Assembly (NCBI GenBank): GCA_959347315.1
Contig: OY365808.1
Location: 5,594,787-5,658,786, forward strand
Origin: Bimastos eiseni
Lineage: Eukaryota > Annelida > Clitellata > Crassiclitellata > Lumbricidae
Length of the DNA: 64,000 nucleotides
Reading direction: 5' to 3'
This document shows, in pieces, positions 15,001 to 25,499 of this stretch. Each line of letters starts with the position of its first letter. Position 1 is the first letter of the stretch. The notes below the pieces were generated by a model that was not told the origin of the DNA, searched no databases, and was given only the letters and a program-made list of their open reading frames with translations. The position numbers were made by a program, and so were the translations under genes.

Positions 15001-18000
15001 ATTACCGTTGATACTGACGTACACTACTTGGAGTCACGGAAAGAATTTGTGCTTTGTTGAGAATTAGTTTTCTTTTGTGCAGGCGACCGATGGGTTTTTG
15101 TTTGTCATCCAGTGCGACACCGGACGAGTTATCTATGTTTCTGACTCTGTTACAGCTGTCTTGTGTCATGCACAGGTATGCATTGCATGGTCTGTGCCTT
15201 ATTTTTACATGCGCAAGAGCTCTGTGTTTTTGTTGTGATTTTAAAAATGGAAGATTACTGAGCACTTTCGTAAGCTAGTCCCTGATTGGTAGCCACGGGC
15301 ATTAAGTGTTAGGGACTCAATTTTTCTTGGCCTTGGTTTATGAGGGTGGGTGGCCAGTCCTCTTCTTCGCCGTCTGGGGTTCCTACCAACATGTGCAGTC
15401 AATGTACTCATGATTGAGTTGACTATGGGCACACGTGGAACCGTTATGTCAAAATGAATGTGAACCCCGACCTCTTGGTTGTCGATCCAGCACACTGATC
15501 ACTTGACTAGGTTGCGCTTCAATGGTAACTTGCATCAAATTCAGCTTCTTTGCACTTAGTAAACTTCCTTCTTGAGTTTTGTTAGTTGCAGCATTAAGAA
15601 ATTCAGTTTTGCTCTTTCCACCATTGATTTTTTTTCTTGGTCCATTATGACATGAGAAGACACTTTCAAATATTCAGTTGCACAAATAGATACTAATTAA
15701 CTATAAGTTTACTGAAAATATTCTGTACAGTAAGCCTACAGATTAATGTTAAATTGAAAATATTCATATTGGCACATTCTATTTATCATTGAAATGTATC
15801 TGTGTGTATGTGGATTTGCAGTCTGATTGGTTTGGAAGCAGTCTTTACGAACTTATACATCCGGAAGATGTGGAGAAGTTAAGAGAACAGTTGTCAACCA
15901 GTGAATCGCAAAGTTCCAGCCGAGTACTCGACCTAAAAAGTTAGTGGAGTCTTTCTTAGATTGCTGCAACAATTGGGTGAATATGTGATAAATAACATCA
16001 ACTATTCAATTTAGGGATGGCACATCTTGTGCCATGTTGGTTTTACTTTCATTTTATCTAATATGGTAGTATTTATTGTAATAAAAGATAGACGTATTTT
16101 GTTCAGCTATTCTGAACTCAGTATCACGTTGTTTTTATAATGTTCTAGGTTAATATGGAGTTATCATGAAGTTTTTTACTTGGATAGATGCATAAGGTTC
16201 ATTTTCACATAACTATATTTTACACATTTATAGCAGAAATTTAAATACAGATTATGCTTTGCAGTTTCTTAAGTTATGCAACCTAAACTATCTGATGTCT
16301 GTCTTGAGAATTATAGTAGACATTACTACGCACATGCTACTCAAGTGCAATACAATTACTTATTACCGAAGAAAAAATTTCAATTACTTGGAGCAATGTT
16401 CTATATCTGGGATCACAGGCTACAGTTTGTATGTTGCTCTATCGTTTACATTTATTACGTTTACAGTATTTTTTAATTTCCTTGTTCTGTATTTTGATTG
16501 AAAACAGCAAACTAGCTAATATTTTTATCAGGATGAATTTAATCTATGCAAATTTCCTGTAACTTTACGATTTCTGTGTGTAGTAAGTTTACCCTTTGTT
16601 TTCCTTTAATTTTGCAGCGGGCACTGTTAAAAAGGATGGCCATCAAAGTAAGATCTAGTATATCCTGTCAATGACGTTTTGTTACCTAAAAGGAAGGAGG
16701 GTTGTATGTAACACTGGACTGCATTAAGTTAATCTGGTCTAAATTAAATTAATCTCGTCTTAATTAAATTCAGCTTGTCTAAATTAAATTTATCTGATCA
16801 CTTCACCTATCTAAGATACAGTCTTAATTATGTCTGTGTGAATTTAAATTATTGATGCTTGTTTACCAGATTGTTTTTTAGCAACTGGTTATATTGAAGA
16901 GTATACTTACTTACTTATATACTGCTTAGTTTGTAGTTGGCGCAGGCAGCACTTTTATGAGGTACTTAGACAGCATTGTTGTATATGTTTTTATAGCTAC
17001 AAGTGAGTACGGTTCTGTGTGTGTTTTATTTAAAATTTTAATTTTAGTATTAAACAGATAAGGATATCGTAGTAGATATTGCCTGTTGTCATTACTGACT
17101 TTGTCATAATAAGTGATTGACCTTTGAAAGTTGGCCTTCCAGTGCTTTTCATATATAGGTTGTCTAATCTGCAGGATTGGGTCCTGCATTGTTTTCTTTT
17201 TATGACTCCGTCAGCAGCTTCATGATTGATGAATAACGTGGGATAGCTGCCCCCACCTTTCAGAATTTTGTGTAATTTTAGGCAATATAAGTACTTGTTT
17301 AATAATAGCAATTTAGTAATGACAGCTTAAACAACCATTTATTATCGATTTTGTCTTAAATCTATTTAAACCACAAAATAAACTAAGCTTGTAAATGCTC
17401 GTTCGTTAAGGTAACATGAGACTGTGTCTTGGCTCACGTCGTGGCTTCATAATACGAATGAGAATAGGAAATGTGACGGTCGATCCAATGACCGCATCGC
17501 ATACTGTTCGTATTCGCCAGCACAACACTCTTGGGCCATCAAACGACGGACGGCATTATGCGGTCGTTCACGTGACAGGCTATGTGAGGAATTGGCCGCC
17601 AGCGACCACTGGTAAGCCACACGCTGGTAAGAGGCTTTATAAGTACTTGTAAGAACATCAGTGGTAACTGAAAACCCGTTAGATGTAAATATACTGAAAT
17701 TTACTACACTGATTATGGAATTTTTAGTTGTACTGTCATTTTTATAGCAGTTTGTGTTCAAGTTTTCTCACAGATGTTGCTAAGGGCTTCTGGTTGCCCC
17801 CCCATCTTCCACCTTAAAATGACCTATCTACCTTTCGTCAACCGTTAAAATAATTTCTTTTTAGGTGTGGATTGGCTCAGAGCTTGAAGAGTGGTATATA
17901 AATTCTTGAAATGAGCGAACTAATGAATAAAGGCGCTTTTTTTGCGGCACTTGCCAAAGCAAGTTGTTGCTTGGCTTTTTACTTACTTGCGCATCATATT

Positions 18001-21000
18001 GCTACTTTTAACGATCAACCACCTGTTGACTTTGAATCTGTTTTCTACGCAGTTGGTTATGACGTGTGAAAGGGTTGTGAGTTGCCCTGGTGAAGAGAAA
18101 CACTTGTATTTAATGTTTAGTTGTCTGGTTTATATAGATTGAGACATTCGCTTTGTGTGCAGGTCACTCTGTGGATCGAGTCGATCAGGATGAGATCCAG
18201 TCGAATGCTCACTGCTGCCTTGTGGCGATCGGTCGGCTCCAGGTGACCAGTGCTCCCAACTGTAGCGATCTCTCCGAATGCAATTCCAACTCCGAGTTCA
18301 TCACGCGACACAGCGTTGACGGAAAAGTCACCTTTGTTGACCATCAGTAAGTGGATAAAATTTGAATAAGTGTCTCGGGGGGTGTTTACCTTTTCATCTA
18401 CAGGTGTAATCGTAGTCATAAACATGATCATAGACTCCAAATTTATAAATTGATACTGTAGATACTGTTGATACTACAAAGCACCAGCTTACTTGCGAGT
18501 GCTGTGTCAAGTCAGAGTAGTTGTCCAAAGATGAGAAAGGGAAGGTCCAACCCAGTTGTCAGGGTGAATAGAGAGGGAAAACAATTGGAACTAATAAGGC
18601 TGGTTTAATTGATGATGAGAGTGTTTGGAAAAGAAGAATTGGGTGGATTAGGGTAAGAAGAGATGGAAATTATTTAATCTGAAGTGGAGAGCCTGTGAGA
18701 GCCTGTAGGTTGATAAGCAGAGGAGTTTTGAGTGGATGATGATGGGTGGGCAGCTGCAGTGACAAGAATTTTTTGGACAAGAAGAATCAGTTTAATGTGT
18801 CCTTTACCACTGACCTCTTGCTTTACCACTGACCTCTTGCTTTACCACTGACCTCTTGATGAGCCTTTAAATTCCTGTTGCCCAGTAGGGTCTTTTTGTG
18901 CATTTAGATGCTTGTCTTTTTGCTTTTTACAATAGGAATCAGTCGTACATGTCAGGTACTATAAGGTGTTACACAATTGCACACACTTACACTTACTTAC
19001 TGGAACTACATAATGTAACGTGTTTTCGCATTGGTGAAAGGTAGGTTACTGTTTAATTTTGGAATGATTTACTTTTGTGTTTTTTTTCAATTGCACAGAG
19101 TGACGTCACTGCTTGGTTACCAGCCGCAAGAACTGTTGGGAAAATCCGTGTTTGATTTCTATCATCCAGAAGATCAGATTCAGATGAAAGAAACATTTGA
19201 TCAAGGTGAATGTGATGGTGACAACTAGACTTCATTTTGTATATTAACCTTGCAGCAACGAGCGGCGTAGATCTGCCTATATATGTTAGTACACGCTTGT
19301 CTCTAGAGGGTTAATGTAATGAACCATGGAAAGCAAGCAGATACATGTCAATTTGATTATTATTTTATATTTTAATTTTTTTAAGTTTCATTTTTCACAA
19401 TTACATTTATTTTATATTAGCCTGAAATTTTGTTTGTTTAAAAGATTTTACATGGTTTTAATGACATTTTGTTTTTGGCAGTGCAATTTGGATTTGATTT
19501 GATTGATAGTTTGAATTAAATTTTTTCCAATTTTAAATTACATTTAATTTTGGACATTTGAATGCTTCAATAAAAGAGAGGTGAAGAATAATTTTGCCGA
19601 ATTTGAACTTGTTCAAAATGAACCTGGTATGCGGCAGTATATCCGATTTCTGTTTATGTCTGATTCTTACGTGGGTATGTATTAAGATGTCCCACTGCCT
19701 TTTAAGTAAGCCAACCTCCACCAACATAAATTATTTATAAGTTATTTATCGCAAAATTTGACCAAAAAGCTCACAGTGCAAAGATAATTGCATCATTACT
19801 GAATATTCATGGTTGATTGGTAATGATTGTTTTATTGCTGTATTCTTTAGTTTTGAAGCTCAAGGGTCAAGTGCTGTCAGTCGTTTACCGGTTTTGTGCC
19901 AAGAGTCACGAATGGATCTGGCTTCGGACAAGCAGTCTGTGCTTCCAGAATCCATACACAGACGAAGTGGAGTACATTGTCTGTACAAACAGCTGTGCCA
20001 AGTAAGATGATGCACACATACGTACACATACACACATACACACCCCTACACACACACACACACCCCTACACACACACCCCTACACACACCCCTACACACA
20101 CACACCCCTACACACACACCCCTACACAAACACCCTTACACACACCCCTACACACACACCCCTACATGCACCCCTACACACACACACCCCTACACACACA
20201 CCCCTACACACACACACCCCTATACACCCCCCTACACACACACCCCTACACACACATGCACATCATTTTACATTTGTTAAGGAATGAGTCTGATCACGTC
20301 TTGTCCTCGGCTGGCATTAATTAATTCCCATGTGCTGGTTGCTCATCCAGAGTGCAGTTAAAGTAGGTTGACAAGTTGAAACAGACAAGTCTGAAGATTG
20401 GTACTGAATGGCATGCCTTGTATACTTTTAATGTAGTGGTTGCATTTGTAGGCAAAGTAGCAGCTTAATGACACCAGCTGCTGATCCAAGCGCTGATGAT
20501 GTGGCGCCATCTACCAACTATGCAAACAACATGGATTCGGACAGCATGGCACAGATGGACACGGAAAATCGGTTCTCACATGTCTATGGTCACATGCTCC
20601 AGTCTCCGCTATGCAGTTAGTTTCTACCATTCGTTTTGTTTCGACTTATGATGATTGGTTTTTTTTATTTGCTTTCTTGTGCTCAGAAGTAGAAGCAGCT
20701 TCCAGATTGATGGAGATTTTGTTTGAGTGGCGTAAAGCTGATTCGTTTCCCGTACATGTGTATCAAGGCAGGTATTTTGTGGTACTGAAAGATTTTGTAT
20801 CAACAGTTTTCATACATACATATATGCATAAAATGTACATTTATATAAAGACAGATACATAGGCACATATGTACAGAGAAACTCAGACTTGATTGTGCAT
20901 ATGTGCAGGTACATACTGTCTGGATGTGCGTTTTTACAGCTGCACATGTTTTGTACACATATTTATATATGTATATGTGTGTTTAGATACTTGCTATGGC

Positions 21001-24000
21001 ACCTGGTAAGTATACCTCTTAAAGGCACCACCTGTACCGGTCCATATGGCGTTAAGTGTCATTAGGAACAGAAGTGTCTTGAGCAAACAGAGTAGGTCAC
21101 AGCTAAGTAGATGAGTCGCTAATTGTGCGCCAACAAACATATGGAGTCACACCAACTTTTATCCATCCATTGGTTCGACCCCATGTACATGCTTACGAAG
21201 CCTTACGTGTATATTCCACTAAGTATGTGGATGCATACTTTCTGGACATGCATCATTCATTCATTCAAGAATTTATATAGAATCCTTTCAAGGTAACTAC
21301 TCAAAAGCGCTCCAAACTCCAGCCTGACAAAAAGGTAAATTTTCAAATGACCATAAAAGTACCATTACAAGATTTGGGCAACAGTCATAACTAGGGCTTT
21401 AAATTTTGCGCAGGATTCGCAAAATTCGTGAATTTTGGGTTCTACCACGAATCTTAACGTTTTGTCATGAATGGCCACGAATTTGAAAGTTTTTTTTCGT
21501 GCTGCTTGTGTTTTTATGTGGTAAAGGCAAAGGTTCTAAGCATTAGTTAAGACTCTGTGTGCGAAAACATTTGGTGGCTAGAGGAAGACATTCAGTTTAA
21601 GCCTGATACGTTTCAGGCGAGCAGCGATCTACTATTTTATAGAACATGCAATTGCCCATCGAATTTATTCGGAGGGACAGTTTCGCTAAGCACCTGAATA
21701 AGCACCGTTCACAAGTGCAAAGCACAGAATGTCTAGAGTGGAAAGGCGAAAAGAGAAAAATGCAGACTGCTCTTTCAGCTGTGTTTTCAGAGCAGACCGC
21801 AGCAACAGCACCCGCCATTATTGGCATGAGTGGTTGGTGATTATACACAATTTGATAAGACTTATTTATTGTGTTACACAAAGTGAAACACATATGACCA
21901 TGAATATGCCACGAATTCTATGTTTTTGACCGTGAATCTTTGACTTTTTGACCACGAAAACTTTACAGCCCTTTGCATAACTATAGAGAAAGGCCACTCC
22001 AAACATGATGTAATGCACATGTTCATGACATGTACATGTGTATCTGTGTTAATTAATTATTATGCCATACCAGAAGTAATGTAAAATCTTTATAATAATT
22101 AAAGATGGCAGAGATTGAAATATATCTGATTTTGTTTTGTTTCGCCAACAGTGAGTCAGCAACCGAGCTACGGCTATGGCACTTCGTCGATCATCAAATA
22201 TCCAGGATCATCTTCAACACAGAATTCGGCCAATTCAGCAGCTGGAGGTGATGCCGGAGGTCGAAGGTCAATCCAGAACTCATCTCTTGGAGCATGCTCC
22301 ACCTCCAAGCACTCTTCTTCGTCTTGGACGCGTAGCAACTATGGAAGAGAGGTTAGGCTGGATTATGTGTATCTGTAGAATATATGGATGGCAGTTGAGG
22401 GTGGATGATGTGAATGTAACAGTGGTTTGCCCTTCTGTGGAACGTGTGTGCCTTAGACATATGCAAGATGGCTGAGGCTGGACTTATTGAGCGGTACAAT
22501 CTTCACGACATCTTCATCTAGGACCAATGAACGAGAGATTTGGCTGGAAAGCTTTTTATTACCACTCCACTGCTTCATCTTAGCAGACGGGTCATGTGTT
22601 CAAAACACTCAATGGTTATATGGATATTCAAATAGTTATCTAACTGAAATATATGAATATATCAAGTGATTACTGTTACATTGTACTGTGAATTTGAGCA
22701 TTAGAAAGAGCTGAAGAAACTTTGCGCACTAATCAAACTAGTATATTGTTTAGGAAAGAAGTAAACATAGTACAAGATTTTATTGGAAGCCTGTATAATA
22801 TTGATTAGGTTTGAACAGGAGTCTGAATATTTGAAGAATAAGGCATTCTATTTATAAAGAATATTTGAAGAATAATGCATGTCATTTATAATGTGTGAAG
22901 TTGATTAACATGTATGAGTAACTTTAGCGATCTGCTAGACAGATTTTGAATGTCATTGTGGCTAAAAGTGTTGTTAAATTCTGTTCAATATTTCAACTTT
23001 TATTTAGGGAACCGACTATTCAGCAGGACCTTCCGTCAACGTGTATAACCAAGAATCCAACGTAGCACCAGGTATAGGAATTGAAACTTTCTTCGTGACC
23101 AGTTGAATTTGGCGATTTGTTGTCATAACCTCATCTGTGTGGTGTTTCCACTGCTAGGAAAAGTACATCGAAACATTGAGATCACATGTGGGAACATACA
23201 CAGACATCTTCATTGGTTTGCATGTCACAACAGATGCTATTTAGAAATACAGTTTTTGTAAAACGAGTCCCAGGCTAGCAACCCGGAATATTGTACACAA
23301 TTTGTAAAAGTGTACGGATTCAACCCTTCCCCTGTGATATTGTTGGTCTATAGAGACTGTGAGCAAGTCATTTGCTCACAATTGCTCAGCACGAGCGATT
23401 GATGCATGGTGGTTAATAGATGTGTAACAATACTAATAATTGCATGGTATAAGCTGCTGTGTCCTAGTTTCACTGGACTATTTATATACGAAATCTTCGT
23501 CACCAGTTCCTGATAGCGGCCATTCTGCGGTTGTTGATACAGATAAATGTACTCAATATTAGGCTCCATGTTTCTTTGTATTTATTTATGTTGTCTATAC
23601 AATGCACTCTTGTTCTGCCTCTTTTTCTTGGTTGTATATTCCAAGCAAGACATCGGATGCAAATCTACACTTAAAAGTAATATGCTGGGAGCTTACTCGT
23701 AATGTAATGTGTGATCATCTAGTTTCTGTAACGTAATCATAACCACCAGTTACAGTTCCTTACGTATTTCTTGTCCTTTATTTGCGAACAGCGTCAACAT
23801 ATACTCAGCTGGGAACGCGATTGGCAACATCTCAGGGCAGTTACAATGCAACCGGCGCCATCTGGCCACAGTGGCATGTCGTCAGTTCCCAGCAGCCTTC
23901 ACCCGAGGGGATGGCTCAGCAGTCGCAGGCCGTCATCGGACATCAACAGCAGCAGCCGACAGGAGTCGCGAGCAGTGTCATCGTGTCACAGCACACGGCT

Positions 24001-24096
24001 CATCACGAGGAGTTCTCTGACATGTTTCGTATGTTGGACGGTCACGGAGGAGAGTTCAACGACCTTACGGGAATGTTCAATGCGTTTAACGACTGA
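65..24096 (+). CDS. ARNT: ARNT (aryl hydrocarbon receptor nuclear translocator), bHLH-PAS transcription factor, 16 exons
   Basis: Class II bHLH-PAS partner that dimerises in the nucleus with AHR, HIF-alpha, SIM or related proteins and binds E-box-like half sites. Exons: 65-113, 8954-8999, 9696-9743, 14108-14265, 14700-14779, 15083-15175, 15822-15939, 16618-16647, 17411-17611, 18163-18346, 19099-19205, 19851-20001, 20452-20615, 22152-22351, 23008-23071, 23792-24096; total 1998 nt, 665 aa, all introns GT-AG and in phase. The start is the first ATG after an in-frame TAA at 8-10. Visible parts: NLS-like KRKRKV at aa 22-27; acidic stretch after it; basic region HCEIERRRR at aa 51-59 with the E-box-contacting His51, Glu55 and Arg59; helix-loop-helix to about aa 100 ([11 protein letters not shown]); PAS-A about 118-300; PAS-B about 319-422 ([15 protein letters not shown]); Gln/Ser-rich tail ending in an acidic-hydrophobic [16 protein letters not shown] segment like the vertebrate ARNT activation domain. 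Odd: the DKERFA run that precedes the basic region in other ARNTs, as I recall them, is absent. Exon 1 is the least certain exon. Confidence 0.93.
4755..5147 (+). mobile_element. LINE 3'-end fragment (CR1/L2-like reverse transcriptase C-terminus)
   Basis: The conceptual translation contains [13 protein letters not shown], then [20 protein letters not shown], then a run of aliphatic and serine residues. This is the order seen at the C-terminus of CR1/L2-type reverse transcriptases (HWLP..RI.., then R.F...AP..WN.LP). The fragment ends in a GGTGCGCTATATTG tail resembling other LINE tails in the window. The frame is partly open but truncated at the 5' side, so this is a dead copy inside ARNT intron 1. 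Confidence 0.7.
6290..6512 (+). mobile_element. LINE 3'-end fragment
   Basis: Translation contains [19 protein letters not shown] and then [14 protein letters not shown], the terminal motif of a CR1/L2-like reverse transcriptase (APSLWN.LP..., F...LKT.LF). The 3' side reads GGTCGGGAGCGCTGCTG and then GACGCTATTTAAAT, matching the tail type at 43740-43770. Only the 3' end is present. Confidence 0.65.
6640..6975 (-). mobile_element. LINE 3'-end fragment, minus strand
   Basis: On the minus strand the translation includes [20 protein letters not shown], close to RAAMAQSRSFASIGPSLWNT in the LINE near 63650. It is therefore a related C-terminal reverse transcriptase fragment in the opposite orientation to ARNT. 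Boundaries are approximate. Confidence 0.6.
7380..7504. repeat. ATT microsatellite with a self-complementary half
   Basis: Runs of ATT/TTA occur at about 7390-7426 and again at 7455-7478. The second is followed after two bases by its reverse complement at 7481-7504, with one mismatch in 24 positions, so the strand can fold into a hairpin with a very short loop. Confidence 0.8.
11101..11245. repeat. 20-bp tandem repeat, about 7 copies
   Basis: The unit TTTGTAGTTTGTTCATTATG repeats seven times head to tail. One interior copy has diverged (TATTTTTTCG in place of TAGTTTGTTC). Near identity of the other copies points to recent expansion. Confidence 0.95.
12174..12441 (+). mobile_element. tRNA-derived SINE, family A copy 1
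   Basis: The head GTGATCTAGTGGTTAACATG resembles a tRNA D-arm/A-box, and AGGTTAGGGGGTAAAATCC resembles a decayed B-box. The body shares CAGGGCAGA, TAGCCAACTC, a TATGCCGAGGCTAAGAAAAT block and the terminal CTTAAGGGACTGC with copies at 15271 (-), 41888 (+) and 43207 (-). It lies in ARNT intron 3. Confidence 0.8.
12916..13008. repeat. Compound inverted repeat (two nested hairpins)
   Basis: Arm TCAGCAAGTTACTCA (12916-12930) is complementary both to AGTAACTTGCTG at 12933-12944, with a 4-base loop, and to TGAGTAACTTGCTGA at 12994-13008. Between them AACACAGCAATAGTT (12958-12972) pairs perfectly with 12980-12994. The segment can fold either as two adjacent hairpins or as one long stem with an inner hairpin. 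Confidence 0.9.
13815..13995 (-). mobile_element. tRNA-derived SINE, family B
   Basis: On the minus strand a clear RNA polymerase III promoter is visible: A-box-like TGGCCGATCGGTTAGAGC (positions 13986-13969) and B-box GGGTTCGACCC (13932-13922), spaced as in a tRNA. The 5' end GGCACCG has no complementary acceptor stem downstream, so it is not a functional tRNA gene. Unrelated body sequence follows. It sits about 110 bp upstream of the bHLH exon, antisense to ARNT. Confidence 0.78.
15271..15516 (-). mobile_element. tRNA-derived SINE, family A copy 2 (minus strand)
   Basis: In ARNT intron 6. It begins TAAGCTAGTCCC and ends in TCGATCCAGCACACTGATCA, the reverse complement of the family A tRNA-like head. 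The middle has GGTGGGTGGCCAGTCCTCTTC, closely matched in the minus-strand copy at 43207. It is more diverged than the other copies. Confidence 0.72.
16715..16800. repeat. About 20-bp tandem repeat, 4 degenerate copies
   Basis: Degenerate copies of TCTAAATTAAATTAATCTGG follow each other between ARNT exons 8 and 9. Units drift by several bases, so this is an older array. Confidence 0.8.
18803..18858. repeat. 19-bp tandem triplication
   Basis: TTTACCACTGACCTCTTGC occurs three times in a row with the last base changed in the final copy. It lies in ARNT intron 10. Confidence 0.95.
20012..20262. repeat. CA-rich minisatellite (CACACACCCCTA-type) next to an ARNT 5' splice site
   Basis: Starts about 10 bases inside ARNT intron 12, right after the donor at 20002, and runs for about 250 bp as CACACACCCCTA with units of 10-16 bp. 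The + strand is almost free of G, and the transcript would be CA/C-rich. Confidence 0.93.
21394..21975. mobile_element. Decayed hAT-like DNA transposon (582 bp) with 8-bp target-site duplication and BED-finger-like remnant
   Basis: In ARNT intron 13. Flanked by identical CATAACTA copies at 21386-21393 and 21976-21983. The ends are imperfect inverted repeats: left GGGCTTTAAATTTT, right (reverse complement) CAAAGGGCTGTAAAGTTTT. Inside, two overlapping frames read [13 protein letters not shown] and then [20 protein letters not shown], a Cys-x-x-Cys...His-x4-His arrangement like the BED/CGGBP1-type finger at the N-terminus of hAT transposases. A frameshift breaks it, and most of the transposase is missing. 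Confidence 0.75.
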
Positions 24097-24694
24097 CGCT
24101 CATTATGGAGTCTTTAATTGTCCAGAATGCATCTGTGTGACTGAGTCTCGCTATAGCTACTGGTGCTTGGTACATGCCATCGTAAGAGGATTTGTAAACA
24201 TTTAATTGTGAACTTTGAATTTGGCGCTAGGTTATTCACAAGCACTGCGCCATATCAGAGGTGTTCTCCCAGGATATGTCGGAGGAGGATCTGAGCACGG
24301 TTGCCGTAGGAACTGGAGGTTGTTACAGTACAGGTCAACTTAGCCCTGTTGTGGAGAATGGTGGTGTCTTTGAAAGGTTCATAACTAAAGCTCAAGGATA
24401 CAGGGCTGATGCACAGTACAGTAATGGTGGCTTAAGTGTCTGTACGGTGAACTTTATTGTGTATGAAACAGTACTGGTTTCCTGTCTTACTATAGTATTG
24501 GAATTCACAGCTGGCTTGTTTGCTGTGTTGATTCAGTGATGTTGTTTAGGTAAGAACCAAAATCTCGTCTATTTCAAGGCACTTGTCCTTCGAAGCTCAT
24601 TTCTTTACTGAGACCAGGAGTCTCGATGATCTCGACTGCATGGCTCGATTTGTACAGTCGATCGTGAATCTGGAATGTGATTTTTGCTTAGAAG

Positions 24695-24852
24695 CAGGGG
24701 CGTCATTCCACCCCCCCTTGAGTGATGGAGGCGAATCTCTGATTCCAAGTGTTTAGGAATTTGAAATATTCCCCCCTAAGCCTCAAAAGATATCCCCCCT
24801 ACCTGAAATTTAAGGCTTTTGCCTCCGGACCTACCCTATGTGGATGCCCATG
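24695..24852. mobile_element. 158-bp non-autonomous hAT-like element (MITE)
   Basis: Flanked by perfect 8-bp duplications CTTAGAAG at 24687-24694 and 24853-24860. Ends: left CAGGGGCGTCATTCC, right (reverse complement) CATGGGCATCCACAT, a CAxGGGC-type terminus usual for hAT elements. No coding capacity. It sits in the likely ARNT 3' UTR. Confidence 0.85.
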
Positions 24853-25462
24853 CTTAGAAGCGACCGTGGATGACTTGTGTATTGTGCACTGTAATAGCGG
24901 CTCTACAGAAGCTTCTGGATTTGATTAGTTTCTTAAGTTTCCACAGGACAAATCATGTGATGAATTAAGATGGTTAGCAGTACTCCTAGCTAATGCTAAA
25001 ACAAGGCCCATCAAATATGAACTTCAGCGACGTCAGTCCCTTAGTGTTGGCATAGAAGGGAAGGGCAATCCTCTCCTTCCCTCCACTGATCTTCCCATGA
25101 TGCTGCCGCACGTAGAGTATAGCGAGGTCTCGGTGCACGTTGGATCATGTTTCTCAATTTCACTGTACTATTTTGAATGTCGTCATGTATTGTTTTGCTC
25201 TCCAATTCTTCTCGTGTTCTGTCTTGTTGATCTGTGTTTTTTCAGAAGAAGGGTTGAAGGTTTCATCTTGCATTTTTTTTATCTATCCCATGTTATATTT
25301 TCAAGGATTTGTCTTTTATTCGCGTCAGAATTGTAATGATGTCGGCGTGTACGCCGTGTATATAATATTTATATTTATACAGAATTTACATGAAAATGAA
25401 CTGTTTATATGTGAAAGTTGATTGTTGATCAAGCAGCATTGTTAAGCATTTCAGTGTTCTCT

Positions 25463-25468
25463 ATTAAA
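25463..25468 (+). promoter_or_regulatory. Candidate ARNT poly(A) signal ATTAAA
   Basis: ATTAAA followed by a GT-rich stretch (TTTGCTTGTATATGGTG), the usual layout for cleavage about 15-30 bases downstream. It is the best-looking signal after the stop, but the distance of 1.37 kb makes it tentative. Confidence 0.45.
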
Positions 25469-25499
25469 GTTTGCTTGTATATGGTGTACATAGGGTTCG

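Larger units (their letters stand above)
24097..25490 (+). other. Probable ARNT 3' UTR
   Basis: No exon signal follows the ARNT stop codon. The first plausible cleavage signal is ATTAAA at 25463. The tract contains one short inserted transposon (24695-24852). A 92-codon open frame at 24261-24539 looks like chance: it has no recognisable motif and no splice context. Confidence 0.5.

Noticed and set aside
19896..20324. Open frame with Thr/His/Pro repeats
   Set aside because: It is ARNT exon 12 read in another frame and continued into the CA-rich minisatellite.
24261..24539. 92-codon open frame after the ARNT stop codon
   Set aside because: No motif, no in-phase splice site and no similarity to ARNT C-termini; ARNT already has a proper end at 24096.
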